DNA of 64,000 nucleotides from Phymatolithon calcareum (Eukaryota; Rhodophyta; Florideophyceae; Hapalidiales). The stretch spans positions 496,001 through 560,000 of the forward strand of contig OZ345383.1 in the NCBI GenBank assembly GCA_977006965.1, given 5' to 3'. The notes under the pieces are model-generated. The model saw nothing but the letters and a program-made list of their open reading frames with translations, was not told the DNA's origin and ran no database searches. A program made the position numbers and the translations under genes. Of this stretch, positions 62,177 through 64,000 are shown in pieces (within the stretch, counting starts at the first letter, position 1; every line of letters begins with the position of its first letter).

Positions 62177-63892
62177 TTAAGTGTATGTCCACGTTCGAGC
62201 GCGGCAGTCTCCGGACCCAGTCGCCAGCGACTTCGCTCTTGGGTTATGCGCAATGCTGATCACAGAGTTCTTATGTCCCTGCAATTGTAGCGCCATGCTA
62301 GACTGACGGGGATCCCAGAATTGTACAGTCCTGTCTTTGGACCCTGAAATCAGCCACCGGCCATTGGGGCTGAAAGCAACCGAGAGCACAAAGTCCTTGT
62401 GACCTGTGAAAGAAAGCCGGCATTGGCTTGAAGGCTGCGACGCGGCAAGATCCCACAACTTAAGAGACTTGTCAAGAGAGCCCGACAGAAGCATTCTACC
62501 GTCAGGCGAAAACGCCACGGAATAAACCGAGTCACAATGTCCCTCAAACTGGCGCACCAGGCGGCTGCTTTCTACGTCCCAAACTCTTACAATCTTATCC
62601 AAAGATCCTGCGGCAACGTGCTGACTCGTCGGGCTTACTGAAACCGACGTAATTCCATCCGTAGGGCCGTAATCTTCTCCAAGCGTGCTCAGGAGCTTAC
62701 CGGTTTCGAGACTCCACAGTTTTGCCTTCTTATCACCGGAACCAGAAATGATGAAATGGCTGTTCGCGCTGGCATCCACAGAGTAAATATCTGTGTCATG
62801 ACCAACAAGATTATGCTTCACAGTTCTGTGTCTCACATCCCACACTTTGACAACATGATCTTCCGCACCAGTAATGAGCCAATTTCCATCGGGAGAAAAA
62901 CAAACTGCACGGACGTAGCTGTCACTTGATGTTCCATCATCCATTTCACCGCCATCATCCTTGGAAAACCTTGCCACCCTATGACCAGTTGCTGCTTCGA
63001 AAATGTGGGCTGATCTATTCGAACCTGTTGCCAAATACTGTCCATCCCAGCTGTAACGCACGCAACACACAACAGAATCATGGGTGAAAGAATTCTGCAA
63101 CCCGACCTTCATACTAACGACGGCATTGTTAGCAGATCGACCCTGGTAAACGACGTAATCTTCCTCCTGTTGCGACGCCTGTCCCATGTTATTGAACGTT
63201 GCCGTTGAGGGGACAACGGTCGGACGAACACCTGGTTGTCCGAACGGACCTGGAGCACCAGGCTGTGCCCCGACGATGGGATTGCCTGCAACTGTAGGGC
63301 CTGGTTCCTTCTTCATCTGGTGGAGTGAATTGACATCACCTGCTGGCGGCGTTCCAGTAGACGGGATCATTCCCATGGCGTGCATCTTAGTCGGAGGAGC
63401 CCGCGATACAGCTGGGCCACCCGGAGTGAGGGCAGGAATAACAGAGTTGCCACCATGCATGCCCGGAGCAACCGCAGATGCGGTGGGGAGAGATGGAATA
63501 CCCATTAATCTGCCCGGCGTCTGAGTCTGTGTCTGAGGAGGAACCATGCGAGTGCCAAATTTGCTCGCCTGGTTGGAGTTGGCTTGAGAAGCCTGCTGAG
63601 TCAGAGCTGATCCCTGGGTACCAATGGCTGTGGACCCAAACACAGTCGGAATCGGAGCCTGATACGGAGCCATTTGTGAAGAAGTATCCGGCCCGCCACC
63701 AGCCCCCCCCACAACAGACGGTTGGCGCTTGGGCACGACTGGGCCGGGTGCGGCCGCTGGACCGGCAGAAGCAGTGGGCATACCTGCCTGGCCCTTGAGA
63801 CGGCGGATCTCATTCTCGTACTGCTCCTTCATCTGACGATGTTTACGATCGAGGTCAAGAATAGCCGCTTCCATTGAGCTCAGTTCAGAAAC
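62177..63892 (-). CDS. TUP1: Tup1-type WD40 transcriptional corepressor (5' end missing)
   Basis: The last exon covers about 571 residues and is cut at its 5' side by an intron: acceptor CTTTAG|GTTTCTGAACTGAG at 63893-63892, then an in-frame V-S-E-L-S-S before MEAAILDLDRKHRQMKEQYE. That helix is the Tup N-terminal tetramerisation segment. A long Pro/Gly/Ala/Gln-rich linker follows. Seven WD repeats then fill the C-terminal half, including SFTHDSVVCCVRYSWDGQYL, GHKDFVLSVAFSPNGRWLIS and QGHKNSVISIAHNP...ATGSGDCRARTWTYT. The last two repeats closely resemble Tup1 of fungi. Tup1 binds DNA-bound repressors (often via Ssn6/Cyc8) and recruits histone deacetylases. The first exon(s) lie beyond 63892. 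Confidence 0.92.
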   Translation of the reverse strand, partial: VSELSSMEAAILDLDRKHRQMKEQYENEIRRLKGQAGMPTASAGPAAAPGPVVPKRQPSVVGGAGGGPDTSSQMAPYQAPIPTVFGSTAIGTQGSALTQQASQANSNQASKFGTRMVPPQTQTQTPGRLMGIPSLPTASAVAPGMHGGNSVIPALTPGGPAVSRAPPTKMHAMGMIPSTGTPPAGDVNSLHQMKKEPGPTVAGNPIVGAQPGAPGPFGQPGVRPTVVPSTATFNNMGQASQQEEDYVVYQGRSANNAVVSMKVGLQNSFTHDSVVCCVRYSWDGQYLATGSNRSAHIFEAATGHRVARFSKDDGGEMDDGTSSDSYVRAVCFSPDGNWLITGAEDHVVKVWDVRHRTVKHNLVGHDTDIYSVDASANSHFIISGSGDKKAKLWSLETGKLLSTLGEDYGPTDGITSVSVSPTSQHVAAGSLDKIVRVWDVESSRLVRQFEGHCDSVYSVAFSPDGRMLLSGSLDKSLKLWDLAASQPSSQCRLSFTGHKDFVLSVAFSPNGRWLISGSKDRTVQFWDPRQSSMALQLQGHKNSVISIAHNPRAKSLATGSGDCRARTWTYT

Positions 63893-64000
63893 CTAAAGAT
63901 GCAGACATGCAAGTTGATGGGCACAACGTTAGAAAATGAAAGCATAAAAACGGAATTCCACTCTCCGGTTCTCCTTGGGCAAATTACAGCAGGATTTCTC
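63893..64000 (-). other. Intron (partial) of the Tup1-type gene
   Basis: Upstream of the acceptor TTTAG the sequence is non-coding in the required frame. The preceding part of the Tup N-terminal domain is absent from the window, so this stretch is intronic up to the edge or to an unseen donor. Confidence 0.55.

Noticed and set aside
1-64000. CRISPR arrays, bacterial operons or ribosome binding sites
   Set aside because: The window is eukaryotic by introns, LTR/LINE/TIR elements and protein families; no regularly spaced repeat-spacer array was seen.

Overview
The window is nuclear DNA of a eukaryote with long, mostly intron-less genes separated by wide intergenic tracts full of decayed transposable elements. 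The combination of a secreted malectin/IPT/beta-propeller protein, an RWP-RK transcription factor, a Tup1-type corepressor, rare short GT-AG introns (about 90-110 bp) and a repeat load dominated by DNA transposons and non-LTR elements fits a florideophyte red alga (Chondrus-like). That assignment is inference; no rRNA, plastid or other diagnostic marker is present.

Layout. 1-6.5 kb: no convincing host gene; one copy (A) of a Mutator-like terminal-inverted-repeat element at 2579-3812. 6.5-10.3 kb: an intact 1268-residue secreted multidomain protein. 13-25 kb: a transposon graveyard with two more Mutator-like copies (B, D), three pieces of one RNase H-encoding LINE family, the 3' end of a second LINE type, a piggyBac-like transposase cut by a solo LTR, and a two-gene Harbinger-type transposon (Myb-like gene plus DDE transposase with one frameshift). 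25-43 kb: AT-richer, mostly unrecognised ORFs, a second piggyBac-like element carrying an extra GC-richer coding fragment, a decayed DDE transposase, and a triple nest (pogo-like element inside a solo LTR inside a tRNA-derived SINE). 43.5-44.4 kb: a two-exon gene of unknown function with a 327 bp hAT MITE just upstream. 44.5-48.6 kb: a hAT cluster with two identical-length MITEs, a larger relative that keeps a transposase C-terminus, and a separate hAT remnant. 49.9-50.7 kb: an NAD(P)-binding epimerase-like gene. 51-57 kb: a fourth Mutator-like copy (E), unknown ORFs including a possible two-exon cysteine-rich gene, a small hAT-like element and strong palindromes. 58.8-63.9 kb: convergent RWP-RK and Tup1-type genes; the Tup1 gene runs off the right edge.

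The intact host genes (malectin protein, 43.5 kb gene, epimerase-like, RWP-RK, Tup1) share no obvious pathway; the last two are both transcriptional regulators. Most of the biology here lies in the mobile elements, whose target-site duplications, nesting order and empty sites can be read directly. The most promising uncharacterised item is the Mutator-like family: four copies with TIRs of roughly 100 bp, 10 bp target duplications and one small CCHC zinc-knuckle protein but no visible transposase core.
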